A stretch of DNA of 64,000 bases from a virus, in the IMG/VR virus record IMGVR_UViG_3300034105_003474, positions 1 to 64,000 of that record. One strand, written 5' to 3'. Both the position numbers and the translations under genes were made by a program. The notes under the pieces are model-generated. The model was given only the letters and a program-made list of their open reading frames with translations, was not told the origin of the DNA and did not search any database. Of the stretch, positions 45,813-54,310 are shown in pieces. How positions within the stretch are numbered: the stretch's first letter is position 1; every line of letters begins with the position of its first letter.

Positions 45813-46145
45813 ATGAACGAGAACAGTTACCGAACAGCAAAGACCGTGCTCATCACGGCGACAGTAACTATTGCGTCAGTGTTCGCATTTAGTTTCCTGA
45901 AAGAACAGAACCGACAAGACAACGAGTTCTTTTGCAACGGTGCATCAGTCAACATCAAAGAGGGCGACACCCTGTATTGGATTGCACGCACAAACTGTGA
46001 AGGCAACACCATGAATGTTGTGGACGAACTTGTACGAGTTTATGGAACTGAATTGACGGTTGGTGACACGATCTTCCTACCTACGCACCCGAACTGTGAA
46101 CTACGCATGACGGACGGCGGTCAAGTAATGGAAGATTGCAAGTAA
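45813..46145 (+). CDS. Membrane-anchored LysM-like protein
   Basis: 110 aa. One N-terminal transmembrane helix (TVLITATVTIASVFAFSFL), then a LysM-like fold: 'VNIKEGDTLYWIARTNCEGNTMNVVDELVRVYGTELTVGDTIFLPTHPN'. LysM domains bind N-acetylglucosamine in peptidoglycan. Facing outward it could tether to the wall or block lysins of other phages. AAGGAG upstream. Confidence 0.72.
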   Translation: MNENSYRTAKTVLITATVTIASVFAFSFLKEQNRQDNEFFCNGASVNIKEGDTLYWIARTNCEGNTMNVVDELVRVYGTELTVGDTIFLPTHPNCELRMTDGGQVMEDCK

Positions 46146-46184
46146 TAAACAAAAATATATAACTACTAGACAAGGAGAAAAGTA

Positions 46185-46592
46185 ATGAAAGCAATTTGGA
46201 ACTGGTATAGAAACAGGAGCAGATTTGTAAAGTTGGTAATCATCGTCACTGTTCTTACGATTATCGGAACAGTGATGGACGCAACAGACGGAAAAACTTC
46301 TTACGAAAGTATGAAGCAAGGAGATTGTTACTCTGACACATTCTCTTCTGCAAATAATTTACTTATTTCGGATTTTTCCAAAGTGGATTGTTCGCAGTCA
46401 CACTTAGGAAGAATTGTGTATGTTGAGAGTTTTGAGGGTAGAGAGTTTCCAATTTCGTGGGAACAGTATGCGGAAGACAACTGTCCAGCAATTTCCACAC
46501 ACTTCTACCACTCGGTAGATAAAGCAGTTATGTATGAAGACATATTTATATGCGTAGTAGAGGGCGCAACAGATGGTGGTAGCGATGTCTAA
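46185..46592 (+). CDS. Membrane-anchored septum-formation-like protein
   Basis: 135 aa. N-terminal TM (FVKLVIIVTVLTIIGTVMD), then 'QGDCYSDTFSSANNLLISDFSKVDCSQSHLGRIVYVES' and a second Cys pair ('DNCPAIS', 'IFICVVE'). The 'GDC...V.C..PH...V' pattern matches the actinobacterial septum-formation domain. Possible interference with or mimicry of host division. AAGGAG upstream. Confidence 0.68.
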   Translation: MKAIWNWYRNRSRFVKLVIIVTVLTIIGTVMDATDGKTSYESMKQGDCYSDTFSSANNLLISDFSKVDCSQSHLGRIVYVESFEGREFPISWEQYAEDNCPAISTHFYHSVDKAVMYEDIFICVVEGATDGGSDV

Positions 46593-46776
46593 GTACATCA
46601 TTTCACTTGGTTCTGCGAGCGCACTAATTGGTGCGTGGTTTTGGCAGAAAGAGAACGCCTACGCCTCTCTCACGAGTAACGAACTCGCCTCTATCCTTCA
46701 GTGGGTAGGAGTAAGTCAAGTGTTAGTCGGAGTTGCCGTAGCACTAATCGGCTTAGAGATGAGGGGAAAGAAGTGA
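46585..46776 (+). CDS. Small two-TM membrane protein
   Basis: 63 aa from ATG 46585 inside the previous stop region. Two hydrophobic helices (IISLGSASALIGAWFW, WVGVSQVLVGVAVALIGL). No family recognised; in series with the two other membrane proteins upstream. Confidence 0.58.
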   Translation: MSKYIISLGSASALIGAWFWQKENAYASLTSNELASILQWVGVSQVLVGVAVALIGLEMRGKK

Positions 46777-46943
46777 ACATAGGCAAACTAGATAACCCAT
46801 ACACAACGGAGTGCCTTGACTGTGGGATAAACCTGTGGTCTCAATACCTGCACTATCTAGGTATGGACAACGACACCGCACAATGCGCAAACTGTCTAAC
46901 AGCAAACCCTACTAAATACGAAAGATGGAGCGACATAGTATGA
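46773..46943 (+). CDS. Small zinc-ribbon protein
   Basis: 56 aa from GTG 46773 overlapping the previous stop (GTGA). 'TECLDCGINLWSQYLHYLG' and 'QCANCLTANPTKYERW' form a two-CxxC ribbon. Function unknown. Confidence 0.58.
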   Translation: MNIGKLDNPYTTECLDCGINLWSQYLHYLGMDNDTAQCANCLTANPTKYERWSDIV

Positions 46944-47068
46944 GCGAACAGAACGGACAACTACCAACCTTTGGCGAATGGTGCGATCTGCATTCATTCA
47001 ACCCTGACAATGACGACAACTTCAATCTTTACCTGAATTGGTTACAGAGAGAAACGAGCAAACAATGA
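46940..47068 (+). CDS. Small hypothetical protein
   Basis: 42 aa: 'MSEQNGQLPTFGEWCDLHSF' and 'NFNLYLNWLQRETSKQ'. ATGA-type overlaps on both sides. Function unknown. Confidence 0.52.
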   Translation: MSEQNGQLPTFGEWCDLHSFNPDNDDNFNLYLNWLQRETSKQ

Positions 47069-47202
47069 GCGACACCGAACAAGAAATCGTTGAAGTAACC
47101 CTTGACGCATTGGACGAAACCGTGAACGAACTAGAGCGTCTCATGGCGTTACTAGCAGAGCGTCTAGGCGCAACACCCGTCACCCACTACCAAGACAAGT
47201 GA
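47065..47202 (+). CDS. Small coiled-coil protein
   Basis: 45 aa: 'VEVTLDALDETVNELERLMA', a helical acidic segment. ATGA overlap with the previous gene. Function unknown. Confidence 0.5.
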   Translation: MSDTEQEIVEVTLDALDETVNELERLMALLAERLGATPVTHYQDK

Positions 47203-47227
47203 CCCTAGATAGGGCTAAACTTACCTA

Positions 47228-49171
47228 GTGTCAGAGAAATACCTGTTCCTAGCCGACGACCATTTGGTCTCAACTTCGCCATACAACCGAGAAGAAGTTG
47301 AACAAATCAAAGCCATCAACGGCGCAAAGTGGGACAAAGTTGCAAAAGCGTGGCGTATCCCAATGTCTTCAGTTGTTGAAGCGCGGGACTTCGCAGAAAG
47401 AAACGGCTTTATCGTTGATCCACAAGTTCTGACATTTGATCTTCCTCAGAAACTAAACCCAACCTTTGGAGTCACCCTAGAAAAAGACTTCATATATATG
47501 TCCTTCGCTTACGACCCTGTGAAAGTCAAAGCAGTAAAGGAAATCCCGAGCGTAACTTGGCACGCAAAAACTATGGCTTGGAGAGCACCCGTAGGTTCAA
47601 TCGCCGAATGCATTGAATGGGCAGAAAAGTTCAACCAACAAGTTCCACCTAACCTGAGTCAGTTGGCTTCCCAACTCAAAGAAACACATGATGCTTCCGT
47701 GCAACAGTCCCGATCCACAGATGCGGATCTAGAAGTCGCGGGACTCCCACTTCTTCCGTACCAGAAAGCCGGGGTGAAATACGCGTCGGCAGCCAAAAGA
47801 TGTTTTATCGCAGATGACATGGGACTCGGAAAAACCTTGCAGGCGATTGCAACTTTAGAAAACACCCCTGATTCTTACCCTGCTGTGGTTGTTTGCCCAC
47901 CGAACTTGGTATTGAATTGGCAAAAAGAATACGGGAAGTGGCTACCCGAAAGGAAAGTGGTGACTGTTAGTGACCGCAAAACATTCCCTGAACATAAAGA
48001 CTTTGATGTCCTTGTTATTGGATACTCTAACATTTCTCATTGGCAAAAGCAAATCACCGAGTTCAAGTCGTTTGTGTTTGACGAATCCCATTACATCAAG
48101 TCGCCGACGTCCCAACGAACGAAAGCAGCCATCAAGATAGCCAGAACAGCCCCGCAAGATGGAATCATTCTCTGCTTGACGGGGACTCCAGTCACCAACC
48201 GACCAGCAGAGTACGCCAGCCAGTTGGACGTCCTGGGCAAACTAAACACATTTGGTGGGCTTTGGGGTTTTTACCGACGGTACTGCGGTGCTTTCCGAGA
48301 CAGATTCGGTCAATGGAACATCAACGGTAACTCAAACCTAGATGAACTCAACGAAAAGTTGCGTGGGAACTGTTATATACGAAGAACAAAAGATCAAGTT
48401 TTGAAGGACCTGCCACCCGTGCGGCATTCAAACATTATTGTTGCTGGTAGCCCGGCGCAGATGGTTGAGTATCGGAAAGCAGAGCGGGACATCGTAGAGT
48501 ATTTGGTGGAACGCGCCAAACAAATTGCGTTGGAACTGGGCGCATCACCCGGCTCAGCAGCGGTGGTCGCCCGGATAAAAGCAGAATCTAATGAACATTT
48601 GGTTCGTATTTCTGTGTTGCGGAAACTGGCAGCGAAAGCAAAAATGGATGCAGTTATTGAGTTTATTGAAAGCCATATAGAAGCAGGGCTAAAAGTTGTC
48701 GTTGCGGCACACCACAGAGAGATTGTTGATGAACTCGCCAACAAGTTTGGGGGGTTGAAGATCCAAGGCGGAATGTTGGTCTCAGATGTGGAAGATGCGA
48801 AGTCCCGCTTCCAAGAAGAATCAACCGCCGACGCACCCGTGATTGTTTTGTCCATCCAAGCCGCCAAAACTGGGCACACTTTGACGGCTGCACAAGATGT
48901 GTTGTTTGTTGAACTTCCTTGGACACCCGCAGATGTTGACCAAACCTATAGTCGTTGCCACCGTTTGGGTCAGCAGGGTTCTGTTACCGCAACCTATTTG
49001 TTGTGTGAAGGAACTGTTGATGAGGAGATTTACAATCTGATTTCCCGGAAGAGGTCCGTCGTTGATGCGGCGACTGATGGCGGGGCTGTGGAGCGAAGAA
49101 GCGAATCGGTTGGTCAGATGATCGTTGGGATGTTCGCTCAGAGGGGAATTGACGGCATAAAACCCTTATAA
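47228..49171 (+). CDS. SNF2-family helicase, SMARCAL1-like, with N-terminal HARP-like repeats
   Basis: 647 aa from GTG 47228. Two HARP-like repeats at ~5-60 and ~85-140 (INGAKWDKVAKAWRIP; IPSVTWHAKTMAWRAP) match the annealing-helicase domain of SMARCAL1 and phage relatives. The ATPase core follows: 'LLPYQKAGVKYASAAKRCFIADDMGLGKT', DESH box 'VFDESHYIK', 'LTGTPVTNRP', then C-terminal 'QAAKTGHTLTAAQDVLFVELPWTPADVDQTYSRCHRLGQ'. Probable role is fork repair or reannealing in phage replication. TAAACT lies 6 bp before the GTG, so the mRNA may be leaderless. Confidence 0.85.
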   Translation: MSEKYLFLADDHLVSTSPYNREEVEQIKAINGAKWDKVAKAWRIPMSSVVEARDFAERNGFIVDPQVLTFDLPQKLNPTFGVTLEKDFIYMSFAYDPVKVKAVKEIPSVTWHAKTMAWRAPVGSIAECIEWAEKFNQQVPPNLSQLASQLKETHDASVQQSRSTDADLEVAGLPLLPYQKAGVKYASAAKRCFIADDMGLGKTLQAIATLENTPDSYPAVVVCPPNLVLNWQKEYGKWLPERKVVTVSDRKTFPEHKDFDVLVIGYSNISHWQKQITEFKSFVFDESHYIKSPTSQRTKAAIKIARTAPQDGIILCLTGTPVTNRPAEYASQLDVLGKLNTFGGLWGFYRRYCGAFRDRFGQWNINGNSNLDELNEKLRGNCYIRRTKDQVLKDLPPVRHSNIIVAGSPAQMVEYRKAERDIVEYLVERAKQIALELGASPGSAAVVARIKAESNEHLVRISVLRKLAAKAKMDAVIEFIESHIEAGLKVVVAAHHREIVDELANKFGGLKIQGGMLVSDVEDAKSRFQEESTADAPVIVLSIQAAKTGHTLTAAQDVLFVELPWTPADVDQTYSRCHRLGQQGSVTATYLLCEGTVDEEIYNLISRKRSVVDAATDGGAVERRSESVGQMIVGMFAQRGIDGIKPL

Positions 49172-49188
49172 CTTAAGGAGTTAACTCA

Positions 49189-49248
49189 ATGTTTGCAGTT
49201 TGGTTACTCGGTTTGCTATACTTAGAGATACAAGATTACTTGACATAG
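49189..49248 (+). CDS. Possible 19-residue leader peptide
   Basis: Strong ribosome site (TTAAGGAGTTAACTCA) before ATG 49189; encodes 19 aa (MFAVWLLGLLYLEIQDYLT), hydrophobic, with TATACT at 49218-49223 inside. It could be a leader ORF or small membrane peptide before the lysozyme gene. Confidence 0.4.
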   Translation: MFAVWLLGLLYLEIQDYLT

Positions 49249-49295
49249 ACGGGCACAAGAACCCGAAACCTATCCACCAACCGAAGGACAACTTC

Positions 49296-49850
49296 TTGAT
49301 AACCAAAACAGCAATGATATTGGCGTTTATATATGGGATGATCTTTCTCACCCCGATAGCCGAAGCAAAAGCCCCAATAGAAACAGGGGTAATTGCACTA
49401 GCCCCGCTATCAGTTATGCCTGAAACCCGAGAGGCAAGAGAAGGAACAGCGAATGTTTCTGTGTTCAAACACGGCAACATTGACTGGTTGCCAGAACTCG
49501 CCCTTGCTGCTGGATGGAAACCTGCTCAGTTCAAGAAACTAGGGCATATTATTCTCCGAGAATCAGGTGGTTGCCCGAACCGCATCGGTAGTTCTATCGT
49601 TGATAAGAACTGCAACATCACGGGATATACCAAGGCGACCAACAAGTCGGACTCAGGTTTGCTTCAAATCAACGGTGTTAATTGGGATTTAAGTCGTAAC
49701 AAGAACGCCATTGCTTGCGTCAAACTAGGCTTTTGCACCCAAGAGGATCTGCTTGATCCATTGAATAACCTCAAAGTTGGAAGACTTTTGTTTGAAGCCG
49801 CTGGTTGGCAGCCGTGGAACGCATGTAATTGGGATCCAACGCGCTGTTAA
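49296..49850 (+). CDS. Secreted SLT/lysozyme-like protein
   Basis: 184 aa from TTG 49296, chosen for AAGGA seven bases upstream. Signal peptide 'MILAFIYGMIFLTPIAEAKA', then 'WKPAQFKKLGHIILRESGGCPNRIGSS...SDSGLLQINGVNWDLS...NLKVGRLLFEAAGWQPWNACNWDPTRC': catalytic Glu in 'RESGGCP' and 'SGLLQIN' of the transglycosylase/lysozyme fold, with Cys pairs. It would cut host peptidoglycan from outside. It is far from the lysis module at 19-21 kb, so an entry or exclusion role is possible. Confidence 0.75.
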   Translation: MITKTAMILAFIYGMIFLTPIAEAKAPIETGVIALAPLSVMPETREAREGTANVSVFKHGNIDWLPELALAAGWKPAQFKKLGHIILRESGGCPNRIGSSIVDKNCNITGYTKATNKSDSGLLQINGVNWDLSRNKNAIACVKLGFCTQEDLLDPLNNLKVGRLLFEAAGWQPWNACNWDPTRC

Positions 49851-49955
49851 AGGCTTATTAGCCCCGCTCCCAACAACCTCCGCCACTTCTGCTGGCACTA
49901 AATTTCGCACTAAATTTGGTGCGATGTTGCTGTCAAATATTTCTTTTGAAATGGG

Positions 49956-49984
49956 TTGACGTACAAGGTTTCTTCATATAAACT
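49956..49984 (+). promoter_or_regulatory. Sigma-70-type promoter for the DUF932 gene
   Basis: TTGACG (49956-49961), 17-bp spacer, TAAACT (49979-49984). The CATAAACTAAACAGG start-associated motif and GAGGAGG follow before ATG 50024. Confidence 0.72.
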
Positions 49985-50023
49985 AATCTGCATAAACTAA
50001 ACAGGAACCGAGGAGGTTACCGA

Positions 50024-51049
50024 ATGGCAGCAAACATAGAAGTAAACACAGACGGCAAAGCACGATTTGCGTACGCAGGTACACAAACCCCATGGCACCG
50101 TCTAGGACAGTCAATGCAAGGACTCCAAACTATTGACGCAATGTTGGAAGCATCCCAAGCGGACTACCAAGTACTACTCACCAAGATCGCAGTAGTGGAC
50201 GACGAGGGCAACCTTGTTCGTAACCCTGACGGTTCACCCGTGATCGTTGAGGACAACAAAGCAACAGTCCGAATGAACGACGATGGTTCGTTCTCACCAT
50301 TGGCAACAGTGGGCAACCGTTACGATGTCCGACAGAACCGTGAGGTTCTTGAACGAGCAATGGCAGTGGTTGGTGCATCCAAGGGAGACGCAGTAATTGA
50401 TACTTGTGGCGTCCTCAAGGGCGGTGCACGATTCTTCGCAGGCATTGACCTCGGAACATTAATCATTGATCCAACGGGCGTTAACGACAGGATCGCACGA
50501 TACTTGGTTGTATCTCACGGACATGACGGTTACTGGCCGATTCGGTATGCAAATACCGATGTTCGGGCAGTATGTCAAAACACTGTGATCATGGGTATCA
50601 AGAACGCAGAGCGACTATTCACTGCACGACACACCCGTAATGCGGACGAGTACCTAAACACCGCACAAGAAGCATTGCAAATCTCTACGGATTGGGCAAA
50701 GAACTTCAAAATCATGGCAGAGTCAATGTTGGCGATCCCTGTTCCACAGTCATCACAGCGGGTAGACAAGGTCATCAACACTGTGTTCCCAATCAAAGCA
50801 ACGGAATCAGACACTCAACGACGCAACCGTGAAGAAATCACGGGAACGATCAGAGCACTGTATGCATCACAAAAGAATGCAGGCGGTTACGGTTACAACG
50901 GTTGGAGTATTTATAACTCTGTAGTGGAATACCTTGACCATCATCGCAGGGGCGATGCAAGTGACAGAGCGTTGGCAACCATTGAGGAAAACTCTTGGGT
51001 GAACAAAGCAAAGATCACTGCACAGCACGCAGTACTTCAACTAGTTTAA
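50024..51049 (+). CDS. DUF932-family protein
   Basis: 341 aa. 'AGTQTPWHRLGQSMQGLQTIDAMLEASQADYQV', 'VGNRYDVRQNREVLERAMAVV', 'GVLKGGARFFAGIDLG' and 'VVSHGHDGYWPIRYANTDVRAVCQNTVIMG' are hallmarks of DUF932 / TIGR03299 phage and plasmid proteins. Carried widely near SSB and recombination genes; activity not established. It is followed by a clear terminator at 51070. Confidence 0.88.
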   Translation: MAANIEVNTDGKARFAYAGTQTPWHRLGQSMQGLQTIDAMLEASQADYQVLLTKIAVVDDEGNLVRNPDGSPVIVEDNKATVRMNDDGSFSPLATVGNRYDVRQNREVLERAMAVVGASKGDAVIDTCGVLKGGARFFAGIDLGTLIIDPTGVNDRIARYLVVSHGHDGYWPIRYANTDVRAVCQNTVIMGIKNAERLFTARHTRNADEYLNTAQEALQISTDWAKNFKIMAESMLAIPVPQSSQRVDKVINTVFPIKATESDTQRRNREEITGTIRALYASQKNAGGYGYNGWSIYNSVVEYLDHHRRGDASDRALATIEENSWVNKAKITAQHAVLQLV

Positions 51050-51069
51050 ACAGTTCCTTAGTAGGGAAG

Positions 51070-51109
51070 ATACCACCACCTGAGCAATCGGGTGGTGGTA
51101 TTATTTTAT
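51070..51109 (+). terminator. Rho-independent terminator
   Basis: TACCACCACC-TGAGCAATCG-GGTGGTGGTA followed by TTATTTTA. Ends the DUF932 transcript. Confidence 0.85.
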
Positions 51110-51111
51110 GT

Positions 51112-51561
51112 ATGGATACGCCCGAGTGGGACGACTACAAACCTAAAGAAATAGAACTGCCTAAGCCGATCATCCCCGAGAATATCCTCAAAGACTTGAC
51201 AGAGTTCGTACAGAACGCATTAGAGAAGGAAAATAAACTAATGTCAATAACATCAGATGTGTTAGACCAACTGTATACAGAAATCGGTGGCGACGAAGAA
51301 ACAGCGTCCCTAGTTATCTCGTATATTCAACGACGCCACAAGTGGGATGTTGAACTATTGGCTGAACGCCGAGATGTAGACGAAGTGCTTTACCGAGAGC
51401 ACGACCTATTTGACGAACACATGTGGGACAAAGTCATGAATACCAAAGCCATCTCGGACCTGCATCACGAGGTGTGGAAACTATCCCAAAAGTACATTTC
51501 CCGCGCTATCAAAGAAGTGCTTGCTTCCGATAACGGGACTCCCGAGGAGCCAGCGTTCTAA
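51112..51561 (+). CDS. Hypothetical phage protein
   Basis: 149 aa from ATG 51112, just past the terminator T-run. Acidic, helical: 'MDTPEWDDYKPKEIELPKPI', 'EETASLVISYIQRRHKWDVELLAERRDVDEVLYREHDLF'. Contains GCGGGACT-like motif near its end. No family recognised. Confidence 0.58.
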   Translation: MDTPEWDDYKPKEIELPKPIIPENILKDLTEFVQNALEKENKLMSITSDVLDQLYTEIGGDEETASLVISYIQRRHKWDVELLAERRDVDEVLYREHDLFDEHMWDKVMNTKAISDLHHEVWKLSQKYISRAIKEVLASDNGTPEEPAF

Positions 51562-51812
51562 AGCAGGTCGTCGTCGGCTAAAGGATCGCCGTCAATCATC
51601 TCAAAAGTTGCAGTAAAACGCGTTCCTTCTTCGTTATCAACCGAAGTAACTTGGAACCCAAGCGAATCAAGCATCAAATCTGCCACCCCACCCATATCTT
51701 CCTCAAAGGTTTCAACTTCTGCGTCGGTTGTTTCATCATCAACTGCCAAAGAAACAAGGATTTCCATCAGCAGATCACGAACGTTCAGGCGGACTTCTTC
51801 AGGTGTAAGCAT
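51558..51812 (-). CDS. Small acidic hypothetical protein
   Basis: 84 aa from ATG 51812; TATTAT lies 6 bp upstream of the start on the minus strand, implying a leaderless mRNA. 'LTPEEVRLNVRDLLMEILVSLAVDDETTDAEVETFEEDMG'. It overlaps the rightward gene end by 4 bp. No family recognised. Confidence 0.55.
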   Translation of the reverse strand: MLTPEEVRLNVRDLLMEILVSLAVDDETTDAEVETFEEDMGGVADLMLDSLGFQVTSVDNEEGTRFTATFEMIDGDPLADDDLL

Positions 51813-51893
51813 GTTGCCATAATAGCCCCGCATCCGCTAGATTGGTGACACCTCAGCCAAAAGGGTTGGGGTAAGACACTAGGAGGATCCGAA

Positions 51894-52361
51894 GTGAGTG
51901 CATCACCCGTAACATTGGTTGGAAATCTAACCGCTGACCCAGAACTGAAGTTCTTGCCAACAGGCGTTGGTAAGTTGACTTTCGGTATCGCAGTAAACCA
52001 TTATTGGACAGACCAAGATGGCGAAAAGCAAGAGAAGACTTCGTTCTTCAACATCATTGCATGGCGCAACCTCGCAGAGGACTGTGCGAATGTCCTCACC
52101 AAGGGTGTTCGTGTTGTTGTAACAGGACGCTTGGAACAGCGTTCGTGGGACGACAAGGAAACAGGTGCAAAGCGTTCAACTGTTGAAGTTCTTGCTGACA
52201 ACATTGGTTTGTCTGTTGGGAACATTGAGACATTTGTTCGTAAGCAGAAGCCTGAAGGTCAAGGTTCTTACGCCCCAAAGGCTAAAACCGCATCTGCGCC
52301 TGCACGCCCAGCACCAAAGCAAATTGCTCAGGTACAACTTGAAGAACAAGAGGCTTGGTAG
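51894..52361 (+). CDS. ssb: Single-stranded DNA-binding protein
   Basis: 155 aa from GTG 51894 (AGGAGGATCCGAA upstream). OB-fold pattern: 'VTLVGNLTADPELKFLPTGVGKLTFGIAVNHYW', 'FFNIIAWRNLAEDCANVLTKGVRVVVTGRLEQRSW...STVEVLADNIGLSVG'; Ala/Pro linker and acidic tail 'EEQEAW'. A typical SSB without the usual DDxxF C-terminus. Protects single-stranded DNA in phage replication. Confidence 0.9.
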   Translation: MSASPVTLVGNLTADPELKFLPTGVGKLTFGIAVNHYWTDQDGEKQEKTSFFNIIAWRNLAEDCANVLTKGVRVVVTGRLEQRSWDDKETGAKRSTVEVLADNIGLSVGNIETFVRKQKPEGQGSYAPKAKTASAPARPAPKQIAQVQLEEQEAW

Positions 52362-52381
52362 AAGCGGTTAGCCCCGCTATT

Positions 52382-52439
52382 GAATAACGGATCCTCACCA
52401 ATAATTGTCACCCGTGAGTGCCAGTTGGTGAGGTTATTC
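52382..52439. terminator. Bidirectional terminator-like hairpin
   Basis: Outer arms GAATAAC/GTTATTC and inner CCTCACCA/TGGTGAGG between the convergent SSB and DUF3846 genes. Confidence 0.65.
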
Positions 52440-52826
52440 CGTTGTGATGGTCCATCTCGTATCAACTTTGGATGCGAGATCGGTGAGTGCTTTTTTGCTG
52501 TCTTCGTCGGTGTTGCACTTTTTGTATAGTTCTATTGTCTCTTCGTCTACTGCGAAATCTGTTTCATCTCCGCTTGCTGTTGAACGACTGAGTACTATGT
52601 CTCCTACTAGTAGTTGCCCGAACAGGTATGACATTGCGACATTTGCTTCCTGTCCGAGTAGTAAACCTTCATCATGGACATATGCGTGCATGTCTTTGCG
52701 TGAAGGGTGTCGCACGATATCAAACCATCCACCAACCATGTGGTGAACCATGATGTGTGCGTCTGTTACGGGAAGGTCAATGTGTCGTACTTCGCCGTTC
52801 GCTTTTACTAGTAGTGCCGATGTCAT
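52434..52826 (-). CDS. DUF3846-like protein
   Basis: 130 aa. 'TSALLVKANGEVRHIDLPVTDAHIMVHHMVGGWFDIVRHP' and 'YVHDEGLLLGQEANVAMSYLFGQLLVGDIVLSRS' match the DUF3846 pattern ('G......L......VGG.ie.v....... nDEG...gl..N..A......IvGdvv'). Function unknown; common in phages. Confidence 0.7.
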   Translation of the reverse strand: MTSALLVKANGEVRHIDLPVTDAHIMVHHMVGGWFDIVRHPSRKDMHAYVHDEGLLLGQEANVAMSYLFGQLLVGDIVLSRSTASGDETDFAVDEETIELYKKCNTDEDSKKALTDLASKVDTRWTITTE

Positions 52827-53113
52827 TATGACTCCCTGATTGTGTGGTCGTATTCACGGTCTTGGTTTTCAAGACGGATAGGTAGATAGAAGTCATTCAT
52901 TGTGCGCTTGATGTACGGGTTGCGTAGACCCGACCAAGAGACTTTCACTCCGTTGGGTACATATGTTGTGAACCATTCAAATGCTTCTGCGCCGTTCTCA
53001 AACGGTCCATAAAACTTTTGTGTTCTGTCAAATGAAAGTGTTGCGATAAGTGGTGAGTTGAGATAGTAGGTGTCTAGATATTCCTGCATCTCGTCAAGTG
53101 TTTCAAGTATCAT
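52826..53113 (-). CDS. Hypothetical phage protein
   Basis: 95 aa from ATG 53113 (ATGA with the upstream stop). 'ETLDEMQEYLDTYYLNSPLIATLSFDRTQKFYGPFENGAEAFEWFTTYVP'. No family recognised. Confidence 0.55.
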   Translation of the reverse strand: MILETLDEMQEYLDTYYLNSPLIATLSFDRTQKFYGPFENGAEAFEWFTTYVPNGVKVSWSGLRNPYIKRTMNDFYLPIRLENQDREYDHTIRES

Positions 53114-53379
53114 CGGATTGCGTTCGCCCATTCTTCTTCTGTTGGTGGTTGTGGTTTTGCTACGACAACTGTTTCGGTTTTAATATTGTGTGCTATTACC
53201 TTGTTGCTTTGAATAAGTAGTGTGATATCACCCGAATACTCGTAGAAGAAGTCACCGAGGTCTACCGCACCGCATTTTGTATCTGCTACAAACTGTGCGT
53301 ATGCGAGTAGACGATCGGCTTCTGTTTCGTATTCGTCCGTAGGGCGTTCAGGGGGCATTTGTTCTTTAGGTTTACGCAT
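53110..53379 (-). CDS. Hypothetical phage protein
   Basis: 89 aa. 'TEADRLLAYAQFVADTKCGAVDLGDFFYEYSGDITLLIQSNKV', likely a small alpha/beta protein. It has overlaps with both neighbours. TAAACCTAAAGAACAAATG upstream is the start-associated motif. Confidence 0.55.
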   Translation of the reverse strand: MRKPKEQMPPERPTDEYETEADRLLAYAQFVADTKCGAVDLGDFFYEYSGDITLLIQSNKVIAHNIKTETVVVAKPQPPTEEEWANAIR

Positions 53380-54209
53380 TAGTATGTGTAATTCCCTTCT
53401 AACAAACGATTGAACTCCTCGCCGTAATACTTGAATGAATGTGATGACACACTGTCTGCTAGTTCGTTTTCATCAACGCCTAGTTCAAGGATAAGTACGC
53501 TCTCTGCACCCATGGTGTCACGACCGAGGACGCTTACTTCTGTGTCTGCGTCCATCCAATCCACCCGTGTGTGGTGGTGTCCACAGATGTGAAACTGTGG
53601 TGTCACCTTGTCAAGAATTTCCTTGACGAGATGTCGTTGTGCGATAGACACTTGAATATCGTCCTTGTATGTGATCTTTTCACCATTGTTGTACGGTGCA
53701 TCATGAGTCATGAGGATGTCAACGGGTTCGTCGCTGAGTAGATCAACATCAAACGGGTTGATAAGTTCACCTCTCCACCATGAGTCACCTTCTACACGGT
53801 CTAACCAATCAACTGAGTACGCACCGCCATAACCCATGAAGGTTGTTTCACCGATTTGGAAACGACATCCACGAGGAATGTACTGCAACCATTCGTTAGG
53901 TGTTGGGATCGGGTTGTTCTTTCCGTACTTGTCGGTGAGGTCACGAAGTAGATCATGGTTTTCGTGGTTGCCGTCAATCCAAAGGAACTTGATTTGTGCT
54001 TCCTCTGCGAGTTTCGCTACACGGTTCACGAATTGCTTCCCGAAGGGACGGTGTACCCAATATCCGAAGTCGCCTACAGAGATGATGTGTGTTACTTCGT
54101 TCTTTTGTGCGTGCGAGATTACCCACTCTGCGTGTTGCATGTTCCCGTGAATGTCACCTGCGAACATTACGACCTGTTTGGTCTGTTTAGTGTTTTCTAG
54201 TTGTTTCAT
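53379..54209 (-). CDS. Metallophosphoesterase (calcineurin-like)
   Basis: 276 aa. 'VVMFAGDIHGNMQHAEWVI', 'HIISVGDFGYWVH', 'FLWIDGNHENHDLLRD', 'DILMTHDAPYN' and 'PQFHICGHHHTRVDW' give the full two-metal set (D-x-H, GD, GNHE, H, GHxH). Unlike the gene at 24278 this is a compact, full-length core. Acts on a phosphodiester; substrate unknown. ATG lies 7 bp beyond TATACT, so the mRNA is leaderless. Confidence 0.85.
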   Translation of the reverse strand: MKQLENTKQTKQVVMFAGDIHGNMQHAEWVISHAQKNEVTHIISVGDFGYWVHRPFGKQFVNRVAKLAEEAQIKFLWIDGNHENHDLLRDLTDKYGKNNPIPTPNEWLQYIPRGCRFQIGETTFMGYGGAYSVDWLDRVEGDSWWRGELINPFDVDLLSDEPVDILMTHDAPYNNGEKITYKDDIQVSIAQRHLVKEILDKVTPQFHICGHHHTRVDWMDADTEVSVLGRDTMGAESVLILELGVDENELADSVSSHSFKYYGEEFNRLLEGNYTY

Positions 54210-54216
54210 ATATATA

Positions 54217-54245
54217 AGTATATACCCGTACTGTCATATTGTCAA
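54217..54245 (-). promoter_or_regulatory. Sigma-70-type promoter, leaderless
   Basis: TTGACA (complement of 54240-54245), 17-bp spacer, TATACT (complement of 54217-54222). The ATG of the phosphoesterase follows after exactly seven bases. Confidence 0.82.
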
Positions 54246-54310
54246 CCCCATAAATGCCCTAATTTACGGGCTTTGATGATATATCTAGATGGATGGGGTA
54301 GTGTAGAGAT

